Shown: positions 21,101 through 29,891 of the stretch, piece by piece | How the letters are laid out: every line of letters starts with the position of its first letter | Position numbering within the stretch: position 1 is the first letter of the stretch | Origin: Pseudomonadota bacterium | Lineage (GTDB): Bacteria; Pseudomonadota; Gammaproteobacteria; Magnimaribacterales; D2472 | Assembly: GCA_028404565.1 (NCBI GenBank) | Contig: JAOOBR010000004.1 | Span: 1 to 64,000, forward strand | Length of the DNA: 64,000 nucleotides | Reading direction: 5' to 3' | The notes under the pieces: generated by a model | Database searches by the model: none | What the model was told of the DNA's origin: nothing | Seen by the model: only the letters and a program-made list of their open reading frames with translations | Position numbers and translations under genes: made by a program

Positions 21101-22853
21101 ATACTGTGGGAATGTAACTAAAGAACATTTAGGAAAAGATGTTTCAATATGTGGTTGGGTCCATCGAAGGCGAGACCATGGTGGCGTTATTTTTCTTGAT
21201 ATAAGAGATCTTGAGGGTATTTGTCAGGCAGTTATCGATCCATCAAACGAAGAGGCATTTTCCCTTGCAGATAAATGTAGAAGCGAGTTTGTTATTAATA
21301 TAAAAGGAAGTGTCCGAGAGCGACCTGAGGGAACTGTTAACTCTAAAATGAAGACTGGGGAGATTGAAATAGAAGTAAGCGAATTAGAGGTTTTAAACTC
21401 TGCTGCAACACCAGCATTCCCTCTAGATGATTACCAAGATGTTAATGAGGATGTTCGATTAAAAAATAGAATCCTAGATTTAAGAAGACCTGAAATGAAT
21501 AATAGGATTCTTAAAAGATCTAAAATCGTATCTACCATAAGAAATTTTTTAGAAGGCAGAAGTTTCAATGAAATAGAAACTCCAATACTCACAAGAGCAA
21601 CTCCTGAAGGAGCAAGGGACTATATTTTGCCAAGCCGTGTTCACCCCGGAAGCTTTTACGCTCTTCCTCAGTCCCCTCAACTTTTCAAGCAAATGCTCAT
21701 GATGGGAGGAATGGACAGATACTATCAAGTTGCAAGATGTTTTAGAGATGAAGATCTAAGAGCAGACAGACAGCCTGAATTTACTCAGATTGATATAGAA
21801 GCATCTTTTGTTGAGGAGAAAGATATCATTGAGCTTGGCTCAAGCTTACTAAAGCTTTTGCTTAAAGATTTTGCAAATCACAACATAGATAATATTGATG
21901 AACTTGACTATGCGGATGCTATTAATAAATACGGCTCAGACAAACCTGATCTAAGAATACCTCTTGAGTTGATAGAGATTTCTGATGAAGCTAAAAAGGA
22001 GGAATTTAAAGTTTTCTCTGATCCTGCAAAAAATGATGGATCAAGAGTTGTTGCTTTAAAAGTAGATGGAGGAAATAAACTTACAAGATCTCAAATAGAT
22101 GAATATACAAATTTTGTAGGTAAATTGGGAGCAAAAGGGCTTGCTTATATAAAAATTAATGATGCTTCTGACATCGAAAATGGACTCCAATCTCCAATTC
22201 TTAAGTTCCTTTCTAAAGACTTCATTACTGATCTTTTTAACAAGCTGAATCCTGTAGATGATGACTTAATTTTCTTCGGTGCAGGACCTTCTGAGGTAGT
22301 TAATTTAAGTATGAGCTCTTTAATAAAGAAACTTGGAAAAGATTTAGATTTATATCAAAACGATTGGGCGCCATGTTGGATAACTAATTTCCCAATGTTT
22401 GAAAGCGATGCAGGTAATTTGAAGGCGCTCCATCATCCATTTACAAGACCTAAAGAGGATCTAGAAAAATTTAGAAAGGATCCATCTGGTGCTCAAGCTT
22501 ATGCTTATGATCTAGTTCTCAACGGATATGAAATCGGCGGAGGTTCTTTGAGGGTTCATGACTCTAAAATGCAATCGGCTATCTTTGATGCTCTAAATAT
22601 TTCAAGTGAGGAGGCAAGTCTTAAGTTTGGATTCTTGCTTGATGCTCTTAAAACTGGATGTCCGCCTCATGGCGGTATAGCTCTAGGTCTTGATAGAATT
22701 GTCATGCTGCTAACTGAAACTGAAAATATAAGAGATGTAATTGCATTCCCTAAGACTCAAAGCGCATCATGTCTTCTTACAGACGCTCCAAATATTGTTG
22801 ATGAGTCTCAACTTAACGAACTGCATATTAAAAAAGATCTTGATGAGGAATAA
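21090..22853 (+). CDS. aspS: Aspartyl-tRNA synthetase
   Basis: [82 protein letters not shown]. Confidence 0.98.
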   Translation: MRTEYCGNVTKEHLGKDVSICGWVHRRRDHGGVIFLDIRDLEGICQAVIDPSNEEAFSLADKCRSEFVINIKGSVRERPEGTVNSKMKTGEIEIEVSELEVLNSAATPAFPLDDYQDVNEDVRLKNRILDLRRPEMNNRILKRSKIVSTIRNFLEGRSFNEIETPILTRATPEGARDYILPSRVHPGSFYALPQSPQLFKQMLMMGGMDRYYQVARCFRDEDLRADRQPEFTQIDIEASFVEEKDIIELGSSLLKLLLKDFANHNIDNIDELDYADAINKYGSDKPDLRIPLELIEISDEAKKEEFKVFSDPAKNDGSRVVALKVDGGNKLTRSQIDEYTNFVGKLGAKGLAYIKINDASDIENGLQSPILKFLSKDFITDLFNKLNPVDDDLIFFGAGPSEVVNLSMSSLIKKLGKDLDLYQNDWAPCWITNFPMFESDAGNLKALHHPFTRPKEDLEKFRKDPSGAQAYAYDLVLNGYEIGGGSLRVHDSKMQSAIFDALNISSEEASLKFGFLLDALKTGCPPHGGIALGLDRIVMLLTETENIRDVIAFPKTQSASCLLTDAPNIVDESQLNELHIKKDLDEE

Positions 22854-22856
22854 ATA

Positions 22857-23600
22857 ATGGCTGGTCATTCCAAATGGGCAAATATAAAACATAGAAAAGC
22901 CAGACAAGATGCTAAAAGAGGAAAGATATATACTAAATTGATCCGTGAGCTTACCGTTGCAGCAAAAGCAGGTGGCGGTGATCCTAATGATAACCCTAGA
23001 TTGCGATTGGCTCTTGATAAAGCTAATTCTGAAAATATGCCTAAAGATACAATAAATAGGGCTATAGAGCGGGGAACTGGTGCAGGAGAAGCTGGGAACC
23101 TTGAGGAAATTACATATGAAGGATATGGTCCAGGAGGGGTTGCTGTTTTAGTTGAGGCAATGACTGATAATCGAAATAGAACTGTTGCAGATGTTAGACA
23201 TGCATTCACAAAATTTGGAGGTAATCTTGGTACAGATGGTTCCGTTAGTTACTTATTTAACAAAATTGGCCTTGCGATGATTGAAAAAAATCAAGATGAA
23301 GATGCAGTAATGGAAATTTTATTGGATTTTGATGGTGAAGACCTAGAAGATACTGGAGATAATTTTGTAGCGACAGTGCCATCTCAAAATCTTTCTGCAT
23401 TTGTAGAGAAGCTAAAGGAACAAGGGATAGAAGTTGAAAATGCAGAGGTCACAATGAAAGCTGATACAAGCGTACCTGTTGATCAAGAAATGGGAGAAAA
23501 AGTTCTAAGGATTCTTGATTTTTTAGATGAAGTAGATGATGTTCAAGAAGTACATTCAAATGCAGAATTTCCTGACGACTTTAAACCTTCGGAGCATTAA
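22857..23600 (+). CDS. yebC: YebC/PmpR family protein
   Basis: MAGHSKWANIKHRKARQDAKRGKIYTKLIREL; YEGYGPGGVAVLVEAMTDNRNRTVADVRHAFTKFGGNLGT. Confidence 0.98.
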   Translation: MAGHSKWANIKHRKARQDAKRGKIYTKLIRELTVAAKAGGGDPNDNPRLRLALDKANSENMPKDTINRAIERGTGAGEAGNLEEITYEGYGPGGVAVLVEAMTDNRNRTVADVRHAFTKFGGNLGTDGSVSYLFNKIGLAMIEKNQDEDAVMEILLDFDGEDLEDTGDNFVATVPSQNLSAFVEKLKEQGIEVENAEVTMKADTSVPVDQEMGEKVLRILDFLDEVDDVQEVHSNAEFPDDFKPSEH

Positions 23601-24025
23601 TGCCAGTTAATTCTAGAGCAAAGGGAGCTAATTTTGAGAGAGAAATTGGAAACCTTCTTGTAAAAGATTTAGGCTTAAAGAATCCTGTCAAAAGGATTCT
23701 TGAACAGACTAGAACGAAAGAATTGCCCGATCTCATGTTAGGAAGATGGTGTATTGAATGTAAACGTTATGGTGATGGCTCTGAGCCAAGTGCTGATTGG
23801 TGGAATCAAGTGCTTATCGCATCAAGAAATGACAATCAAATACCAGCTTTGGTTTATAAATTTAATAGGAAACCGCTAAAAGTTAGAATTCTGGCATCAA
23901 GTATAAATACTAAGATTGAAAATCAAGATATAACCGTTGATCTATCATGGGAAGATTTCATTTCAATTATTAAAGAATTATTTTTAGAAGATATTGACTT
24001 ACATGAAAAAAGTTCACAGGTGTAG
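23600..24025 (+). CDS. Putative PD-(D/E)XK nuclease, Holliday-junction-resolvase-like
   Basis: SRAKGANFEREIGNLLVKDLG (motif I Glu); ELPDLMLGRWCIECKRY (PD-X9-EXK); 141 aa; sits between yebC and ybgC where ruvCAB is usually found. Confidence 0.65.
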   Translation: MPVNSRAKGANFEREIGNLLVKDLGLKNPVKRILEQTRTKELPDLMLGRWCIECKRYGDGSEPSADWWNQVLIASRNDNQIPALVYKFNRKPLKVRILASSINTKIENQDITVDLSWEDFISIIKELFLEDIDLHEKSSQV

Positions 24026-24419
24026 AGATTTCAACATTTTTGTTTTTGTTGAGGATACTGATTTTCAGGGAATTGTTTACCACGCAAATTACTTGAAATA
24101 TTTCGAAAGAGCGCGATCAAGCTGCCTTAAAGATCTTGATATTTCTCAGAGTGAGGAAATTGTTGCAGGAAAAGTTTTTATCATAAAGACTATAAATATT
24201 GAGTTCGTAAAACCAGCTAAGATTGAGGATAATTTGGTTGTTTCCTCAGAAATTGAATACTCATCTAATGCTCGACTATTCTTTCATCAACAAATCAAAA
24301 GGAAAGAAAGTGATGATATTATATGTAGTGGAAAAGTTGAGGTATGTTTTTACGATCAAAATAAAGATAAACCAGTTGCTTTCCCAAAAAAATTATTAAA
24401 AGTCTTTAAAAATGAATGA
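24003..24419 (+). CDS. ybgC: YbgC-like acyl-CoA thioesterase
   Basis: VEDTDFQGIVYHANYLKYFERARSSCL; start of the tol-pal cluster. Confidence 0.94.
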   Translation: MKKVHRCRDFNIFVFVEDTDFQGIVYHANYLKYFERARSSCLKDLDISQSEEIVAGKVFIIKTINIEFVKPAKIEDNLVVSSEIEYSSNARLFFHQQIKRKESDDIICSGKVEVCFYDQNKDKPVAFPKKLLKVFKNE

Positions 24420-25095
24420 AGTATCAGCTATAGAGTTATTTTTACAAGCAGGAATAGTTGTTAAGTCAGTAATGATTGTTTTGATTTTTGCTTCGATTAT
24501 TTCATGGATAATTATCTTTGAAAGATACATTTTCTTTAGGAAAGCTAATGAAAATAGATTTATTTTTGAGGATAAATTCTGGTCAGGAACTGATCTAAAT
24601 GATCTTTATACTGAACTTGATGAATTAGATGTTGATTTAATTGGCTCAACAAGTGTTTTTAAAAATTCTTTCAAGGAATTTAAAAGGATATCAAACAGGA
24701 GCGGACTAACAGATATGGACTTAGAAGGTCTCAATAGATCTATGAGAGTTTCTATAGCAAGAGATGAAGAGGATATGAATAAAAATTTATCGATACTTGC
24801 AAATATAGGTTCAGTGAGTCCTTATATTGGCCTATTTGGAACAGTTTGGGGAATTATGGGTTCTTTCCAAGGCCTTTCAGATGCAACACAGGCTACTATT
24901 AATGCTGTTGCACCAGGGATATCTGAGGCTTTAATTGCAACAGCTATGGGTCTTTTTGCAGCTATACCAGCTGTAATAGCTTTTAATAGATTTACTTCAA
25001 AAGCAGATTCTTATTTACAGACAACAACAATTTTTGCTGAAGAGCTTGCAAGCATCTTCTATAGAGAATCAGTAAAGCAAAAAGATGATCTATAG
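24412..25095 (+). CDS. tolQ: Tol-Pal system protein TolQ
   Basis: LSILANIGSVSPYIGLFGTVWGIMGSFQGL; PGISEALIATAMGLFAAIPAVIAFNRF. Confidence 0.96.
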   Translation: MNEVSAIELFLQAGIVVKSVMIVLIFASIISWIIIFERYIFFRKANENRFIFEDKFWSGTDLNDLYTELDELDVDLIGSTSVFKNSFKEFKRISNRSGLTDMDLEGLNRSMRVSIARDEEDMNKNLSILANIGSVSPYIGLFGTVWGIMGSFQGLSDATQATINAVAPGISEALIATAMGLFAAIPAVIAFNRFTSKADSYLQTTTIFAEELASIFYRESVKQKDDL

Positions 25096-25507
25096 AATAG
25101 GTCGAAGAAAGAAACTACATGCAGAAATTAATGTAGTCCCCTACATTGATGTAATGCTCGTATTACTAATAATCTTTATGGTTTTATCACCACTATTAAT
25201 ACAAGGTATTGATGTTAATCTGCCTAGAACAGATACAACAAAAATGTCAATTCAGAATGAGCCTTTGGTAGTATCAATCGATAAAAATGGTAATTATTTT
25301 CTTAATCTGGGGGAAGAAGAAATTGCAATTTCGCTTGATGAGCTTAAAGACAAGGCATTTGTTATTTTTGATGCTAATCCAGAAATTGAAGTTGTTTTTA
25401 AAGGAGATGAGGCAGCTGATTTTCAAAGTGTGGCAGCTGCAATGGCGGCAGTTCAAAGTGTTGGCATTGCAAAAATAGGAATTGTAACTTCGGGATATGA
25501 TGACTAG
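25085..25507 (+). CDS. tolR: Tol-Pal system protein TolR
   Basis: INVVPYIDVMLVLLIIFMVLSPLLIQGIDVNLP. Confidence 0.95.
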   Translation: MIYRIGRRKKLHAEINVVPYIDVMLVLLIIFMVLSPLLIQGIDVNLPRTDTTKMSIQNEPLVVSIDKNGNYFLNLGEEEIAISLDELKDKAFVIFDANPEIEVVFKGDEAADFQSVAAAMAAVQSVGIAKIGIVTSGYDD

Positions 25508-26120
25508 CACTAATATACTTATTGCATCCTTTTATTCTTTCTTAATTCATGCAGGCCTGTTTTTAGGATTTTTTGGATATTTTGAACAAACTTCAAAGCC
25601 AAACAAAATACTTAGCTCGCCTCTTAGTGTAAAAATGCTTGTCGAGGAAGTAACTCCAAACACTCAAAAAAAGAACTATGTAAAGATGCAGCCAGATATT
25701 TACAAGGAACCTATTATTGAATCAGCAGAAATAATTCAGGAAGTTATGAAAACAAAATCTTATGCGATATTTGACTCTGGAATAGATTCCTTATTGAGTG
25801 AAGAAAAAGATTCTGATAATGCTTATGATGACGATATTGTAAGATTTTATAATGCAATAAAGCTTAAGATTGAATCAGCATGGATTAAGCCAAGAAATAT
25901 TCCATCTAACCTTTCATGTGATCTAAAAATTACAATTAATCCACAAGGCAGAGTAGTTGGCTTAAATCTTTTAAAAAGTAGTGGGAATATAAGATTTGAT
26001 AACTCTGCTATGCAGGCGGTAAGAAGGGTTGAAACTTTTTTTATCTTTAAAGAGATGGAAAGACAAGTTTATGAGGAAACTTTTAAAAACATTATCTTTA
26101 GATTTAATCCAACAAAATGA
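25497..26120 (+). CDS. tolA: TolA-like protein with short linker domain
   Basis: Between tolR and tolB; N-terminal TM; TonB/TolA-like C-terminus (IKLKIESAWIKPRNIPSNLSCDLKITINPQGRVVGLNLLKSSGNIRFDNSAMQAVRRV). Confidence 0.85.
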   Translation: MMTSTNILIASFYSFLIHAGLFLGFFGYFEQTSKPNKILSSPLSVKMLVEEVTPNTQKKNYVKMQPDIYKEPIIESAEIIQEVMKTKSYAIFDSGIDSLLSEEKDSDNAYDDDIVRFYNAIKLKIESAWIKPRNIPSNLSCDLKITINPQGRVVGLNLLKSSGNIRFDNSAMQAVRRVETFFIFKEMERQVYEETFKNIIFRFNPTK

Positions 26121-27406
26121 AATTTTTAAAATACTTTTTGATATTCCCACTTTTCTTGAATGCTGAGCTAGTAATTGAGATTACAAAAGGTTCTGATAAT
26201 CCATACCGAATAGCATTAATTCCATTCCAAGGAGAATCTGGTGCAGCAAAACAAGCTAACGAGATTGTGAAGAATGATCTTATTAGAACAGGAGAATTTT
26301 ATATTTTTGATGAGAAGTCTTTGATTGCATATCCACCCAGTGAAGAAGAAATTAATTACAGTGACTGGAGACTTATAAACGCTGATTTTCTTCTTCTTAC
26401 ATCAGTTATTGATAGCAATTCAGGTATTGAAGCCAGATATGAAATATTTGATGTTAGGAAAAAATCTAAAATTAGAAGCTCAAAGGTTTATGGAGTTACT
26501 AATAATGTAAGACAGCTATCGCATTATGTAAGTGATGGGATTTATGAAGCAATTACAGGAATCCAAGGCGTCGCATCAACAAAGATACTTTATGTAAGTC
26601 AGTCAAATGATGTTGATACCTCATACAGGCTTTATGTCGCAGATGCAGACGGAGTTAATGAGCAACTTTTAGTGAAAAGTCCTGAGCCAATAATATCTCC
26701 AGCCTGGTCACCTGATTCCAAGAAGGTCGCTTATGTTTCTTTTGAAACTGGCATTGCAAATGTATACATTCAGGATATTTCAACTGGAGAGAGACAATCA
26801 ATTATTGAGAAAAGGTGTTTGACATGCATCTCTAATGAACAAATTAGTTCTCCCTCTTGGTCGCCAGATGGGAAGTATCTGTCATTAACTTTATATCAAG
26901 ATGGAAATGCTGAGATTTATATTTATAACCTCCAAAAAAGAAATCTAACAAGGTTAACAAATCATTATTCCATTGATACAGAATCTCAATGGTCGCCTGA
27001 TGGGAGGAAACTGATGTTCACTTCAGGAAGGTCTGGCTCACCACAATTGTATGAGCTAGATTTACGAAAGCTAAACAAAAAGCCAAAACGCTTAACATTT
27101 GAAGGAAATTACAACGCAAAAGGTTCTTATCTTCCAGGTGGAGAGGGCATTGTTTTTGTTCACAGGTCCTCTGATAAATTCCAAATAGCGATAAAATATT
27201 TTGAAGACAATTTTGTGATTCCTCTTACTGATGCAAAAATGGATGAATCTCCTAGTGTTTCTCCAAATGGTAATGTGATAATCTATGCTATAAGCGAACA
27301 AAATAATGACATTTTGGCAGGAGTAACTTTAAGTGGAGCCAAGTTCCGTTTACCCTCTGCAAAAGGTCAGGTAAGAGAACCAGCTTGGTCAGGTTTCTTA
27401 AAATAA
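26117..27406 (+). CDS. tolB: Tol-Pal system protein TolB
   Basis: N-terminal signal; WD40-like repeats (PAWSPDSKKVAYVSF, PSWSPDGKYLSLTL, SQWSPDGRKLMFTSGRSGSPQLY). Confidence 0.96.
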   Translation: MKFLKYFLIFPLFLNAELVIEITKGSDNPYRIALIPFQGESGAAKQANEIVKNDLIRTGEFYIFDEKSLIAYPPSEEEINYSDWRLINADFLLLTSVIDSNSGIEARYEIFDVRKKSKIRSSKVYGVTNNVRQLSHYVSDGIYEAITGIQGVASTKILYVSQSNDVDTSYRLYVADADGVNEQLLVKSPEPIISPAWSPDSKKVAYVSFETGIANVYIQDISTGERQSIIEKRCLTCISNEQISSPSWSPDGKYLSLTLYQDGNAEIYIYNLQKRNLTRLTNHYSIDTESQWSPDGRKLMFTSGRSGSPQLYELDLRKLNKKPKRLTFEGNYNAKGSYLPGGEGIVFVHRSSDKFQIAIKYFEDNFVIPLTDAKMDESPSVSPNGNVIIYAISEQNNDILAGVTLSGAKFRLPSAKGQVREPAWSGFLK

Positions 27407-27901
27407 ATGGGAGATAAAATGCAATTAATTAAATCTTTTTTCACAATTTCTCTAGTGACAATATTTATTGTTTCATGCAGCTCTGTTCAGGTAACTGAGG
27501 AGTCTGTAAGAGAATCAAGTATTGCAACTGTAGAGGTATCAACATCTGATACCTATGAAACAAAATCAACGGCTGTATCAACTTCTGCAACAATTTATTT
27601 TGATTTTGACAAATACAATCTTACATCTAGATCTATTCAAACGTTAAGAGGTGTAATTTCAGCGATGAAAGATAACTCTTCCATAACTCTTGTTCTTGAG
27701 GGACACGCAGATGAAAGAGGGACTAGAGAATATAATTTAGCTCTAGGACAACGAAGAGCTGAGTCTGTTGCTGATTATCTTGAATCAAGAGGAATAAATA
27801 GATCAAGACTGGTAATCAAAAGTTATGGAGAGGAAAGTCCAGCTGTTTCTGCGTCTAATGAGAGAGCTTGGGCAAGGAATAGAAGAGTAGAAATAAAATA
27901 A
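27407..27901 (+). CDS. pal: Peptidoglycan-associated lipoprotein Pal
   Basis: Lipobox IVSCSS; OmpA domain IYFDFDKYNL...LVLEGHADERGTREYNLALGQRRAESVADYL; start possibly 27419. Confidence 0.96.
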   Translation: MGDKMQLIKSFFTISLVTIFIVSCSSVQVTEESVRESSIATVEVSTSDTYETKSTAVSTSATIYFDFDKYNLTSRSIQTLRGVISAMKDNSSITLVLEGHADERGTREYNLALGQRRAESVADYLESRGINRSRLVIKSYGEESPAVSASNERAWARNRRVEIK

Positions 27902-27905
27902 ATTT

Positions 27906-28547
27906 ATGCGATTTGCATTTATTTTCCTTGCATTAACTTCTTTTCAATCTTTTTCTCAAGGTTTTGAAAATACGGAATCTGATATTTTGTTTCTCAAAAT
28001 ACAAGAGCTTGAACAGGAAATTGCAGAGCTAAGAAATGAGCTTGAAACACAAGCATATCTTCTTGAAAAGCTTCTCAATGAGTTAAAGTCTATTGGGGAC
28101 GAATCAGAGGCAGGATCGACAGAGGAAATTGTCGATGAGGATATTTTTAGATTTGAGGGCATCAATGATTCGCAAAGTATTGATGAGATTTATGATTCTG
28201 CGATAAATGCACTTGAGAATGATGATTTAGAAAATGCAAAAAGGCTTTTAGATTTTTTTCTGATTAATTTCCCAGATGCCGAACGAATTCCCCTTGTTTT
28301 ATTTTGGTTAGGAGAGATATCTTTTATAAATGGAGATATTGATGATAGCTTTATATATTTTCTAGAACTTGTTTCTAATCATGAAGATCATTGGAGAGCT
28401 CCCCAATCACATAAGCGACTTGGTGACATTTATCTTTCAAAAGATGATTTAGATAATGCTAAAGCAAAATATAATTTTGTATTAAAAAACTATCCCAATA
28501 ATTCTGTATCATCAATTGTCTTGCAGATATTGGAAAATATGGAATAA
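27906..28547 (+). CDS. cpoB: Cell division coordinator CpoB/YbgF-like, coiled coil plus TPR
   Basis: Downstream of pal; N-terminal signal and coiled coil; AINALENDDLENAKRLLDFFLINFPDAE...ALFWLGEISFINGD-type TPRs. Confidence 0.88.
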   Translation: MRFAFIFLALTSFQSFSQGFENTESDILFLKIQELEQEIAELRNELETQAYLLEKLLNELKSIGDESEAGSTEEIVDEDIFRFEGINDSQSIDEIYDSAINALENDDLENAKRLLDFFLINFPDAERIPLVLFWLGEISFINGDIDDSFIYFLELVSNHEDHWRAPQSHKRLGDIYLSKDDLDNAKAKYNFVLKNYPNNSVSSIVLQILENME

Positions 28548-28570
28548 TCACCATCTTTAGTATTATGAAT

Positions 28571-28646
28571 GGGTCGCTAGCTCAGTTGGTAGAGCAGTTG
28601 GCTTTTAACCAATTGGTCACAGGTTCGAATCCTGTGCGACCCACCA
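28571..28646 (+). tRNA. tRNA-Lys (anticodon TTT), CCA encoded
   Basis: GGGTCGCTAGCTCAGTTGGTAGAGCAGTTGGCTTTTAACCAATTGGTCACAGGTTCGAATCCTGTGCGACCCACCA; acceptor GGGTCGC/GCGACCC, anticodon loop CTTTTAA. Confidence 0.97.
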
Positions 28647-28649
28647 CTT

Positions 28650-29891
28650 ATGAATGATTATCTAGATACATTAAAGCAGTCTTTTTCAAAAGATTCTTTT
28701 CTAGCTAGTCTTTTTTTCTTTTTTGTTCTTTCCTCGTGGTACACATTAAGACCTCTAAGGAATGAGCTAGCCGTTCAGGATATTGATAACATATCTCTAC
28801 TTTTGGCTATGGTTGGAATCGGAATGCTATTTGCCAACCTCATTTATTCATGGGTAGCTTCAAAAACAAATCTTAAGCAGCTAATTATTTTTTGCTATCT
28901 TTTTCTTGCCAGCAACTTAGTAGTTTTTATAAATCTTGATTTTTCCTCAAGCGCATGGGTAGGAAGATCCTTCTATGTTTGGTGCAACATTTATAGTTTT
29001 TTTGTTGTAGCAATTTTTTGGGTAGTGGCTATAAATCTATTTCGACAAAACAAAGCAAAAAAATACTTTGGATTTATTTCATTTGGCGGCACTTTAGGAG
29101 CAGCTTTTGGTTCAAGATTATCAAAATATATTGCTAACAATTTCTCAATTACTCCTATTGACGGTGGTCCTGAAGAAATAAATATCTCAATATTTGCTAT
29201 TTTTACATTAGGACTTTTGATAATTGGTTTATTAATTGGTCTATATTGTATTGGTAGAGTCAAAAGCGAGAATATTGCTCTTGGCGGCTCTGCCAAAGAT
29301 GCATTCAAAAATCTTTTTGATTCTAGTGATGTCAGACAACTCGCTGTATATATGTTCTTATTTACATCGCTGATGACTATTCATTGGATAACTTCAGCAA
29401 TTATATTTGAAGAAGCAATAGAAAGCTCAATCGAGAGGGTAGCACTTTTTGCTGATATTGAGCTAGCAGTTAGCTTAATTGCTGGAATAACACAAATATT
29501 TCTTACCTCTTTTATTGTTAAAAGGCTGGGCATTAAATTTATTTTATTTTCTTATGGAGTAATTTTTTCAATTGTATTTATTGTTTACGCTTTTGCTCCT
29601 TTACTAATTTCTGCGATTCTAGTAACTATTTTTCTCAGAGTATTCGAGTATTCAATCAATAAACCAAGTAGGGAGATTGTTTTTAGCCACTTATCCAAAA
29701 ATAAAAGATATAAATCCTCAGTTCTTGTTGATACTTTTTTTGCCCGCTTAGGAGATTTTAGTGGAAGCATTTTCTTGGGTTTATTTAAAGGAACACAAGT
29801 AGCTTTTAGTTTTGCACCAATAATGGCAATTCCATTTGCTGTAACTATTTCAATAATTGGATCAAGAATCTCAAAAATCTTAAAAAATTAG
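28650..29891 (+). CDS. MFS / nucleotide-translocase (ATP:ADP antiporter)-like membrane protein
   Basis: 12-TM-like; N-terminal WYTLRPLRNELAV resembles the 'YYxLRPxRDEMG' signature of the family. Confidence 0.65.
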   Translation: MNDYLDTLKQSFSKDSFLASLFFFFVLSSWYTLRPLRNELAVQDIDNISLLLAMVGIGMLFANLIYSWVASKTNLKQLIIFCYLFLASNLVVFINLDFSSSAWVGRSFYVWCNIYSFFVVAIFWVVAINLFRQNKAKKYFGFISFGGTLGAAFGSRLSKYIANNFSITPIDGGPEEINISIFAIFTLGLLIIGLLIGLYCIGRVKSENIALGGSAKDAFKNLFDSSDVRQLAVYMFLFTSLMTIHWITSAIIFEEAIESSIERVALFADIELAVSLIAGITQIFLTSFIVKRLGIKFILFSYGVIFSIVFIVYAFAPLLISAILVTIFLRVFEYSINKPSREIVFSHLSKNKRYKSSVLVDTFFARLGDFSGSIFLGLFKGTQVAFSFAPIMAIPFAVTISIIGSRISKILKN

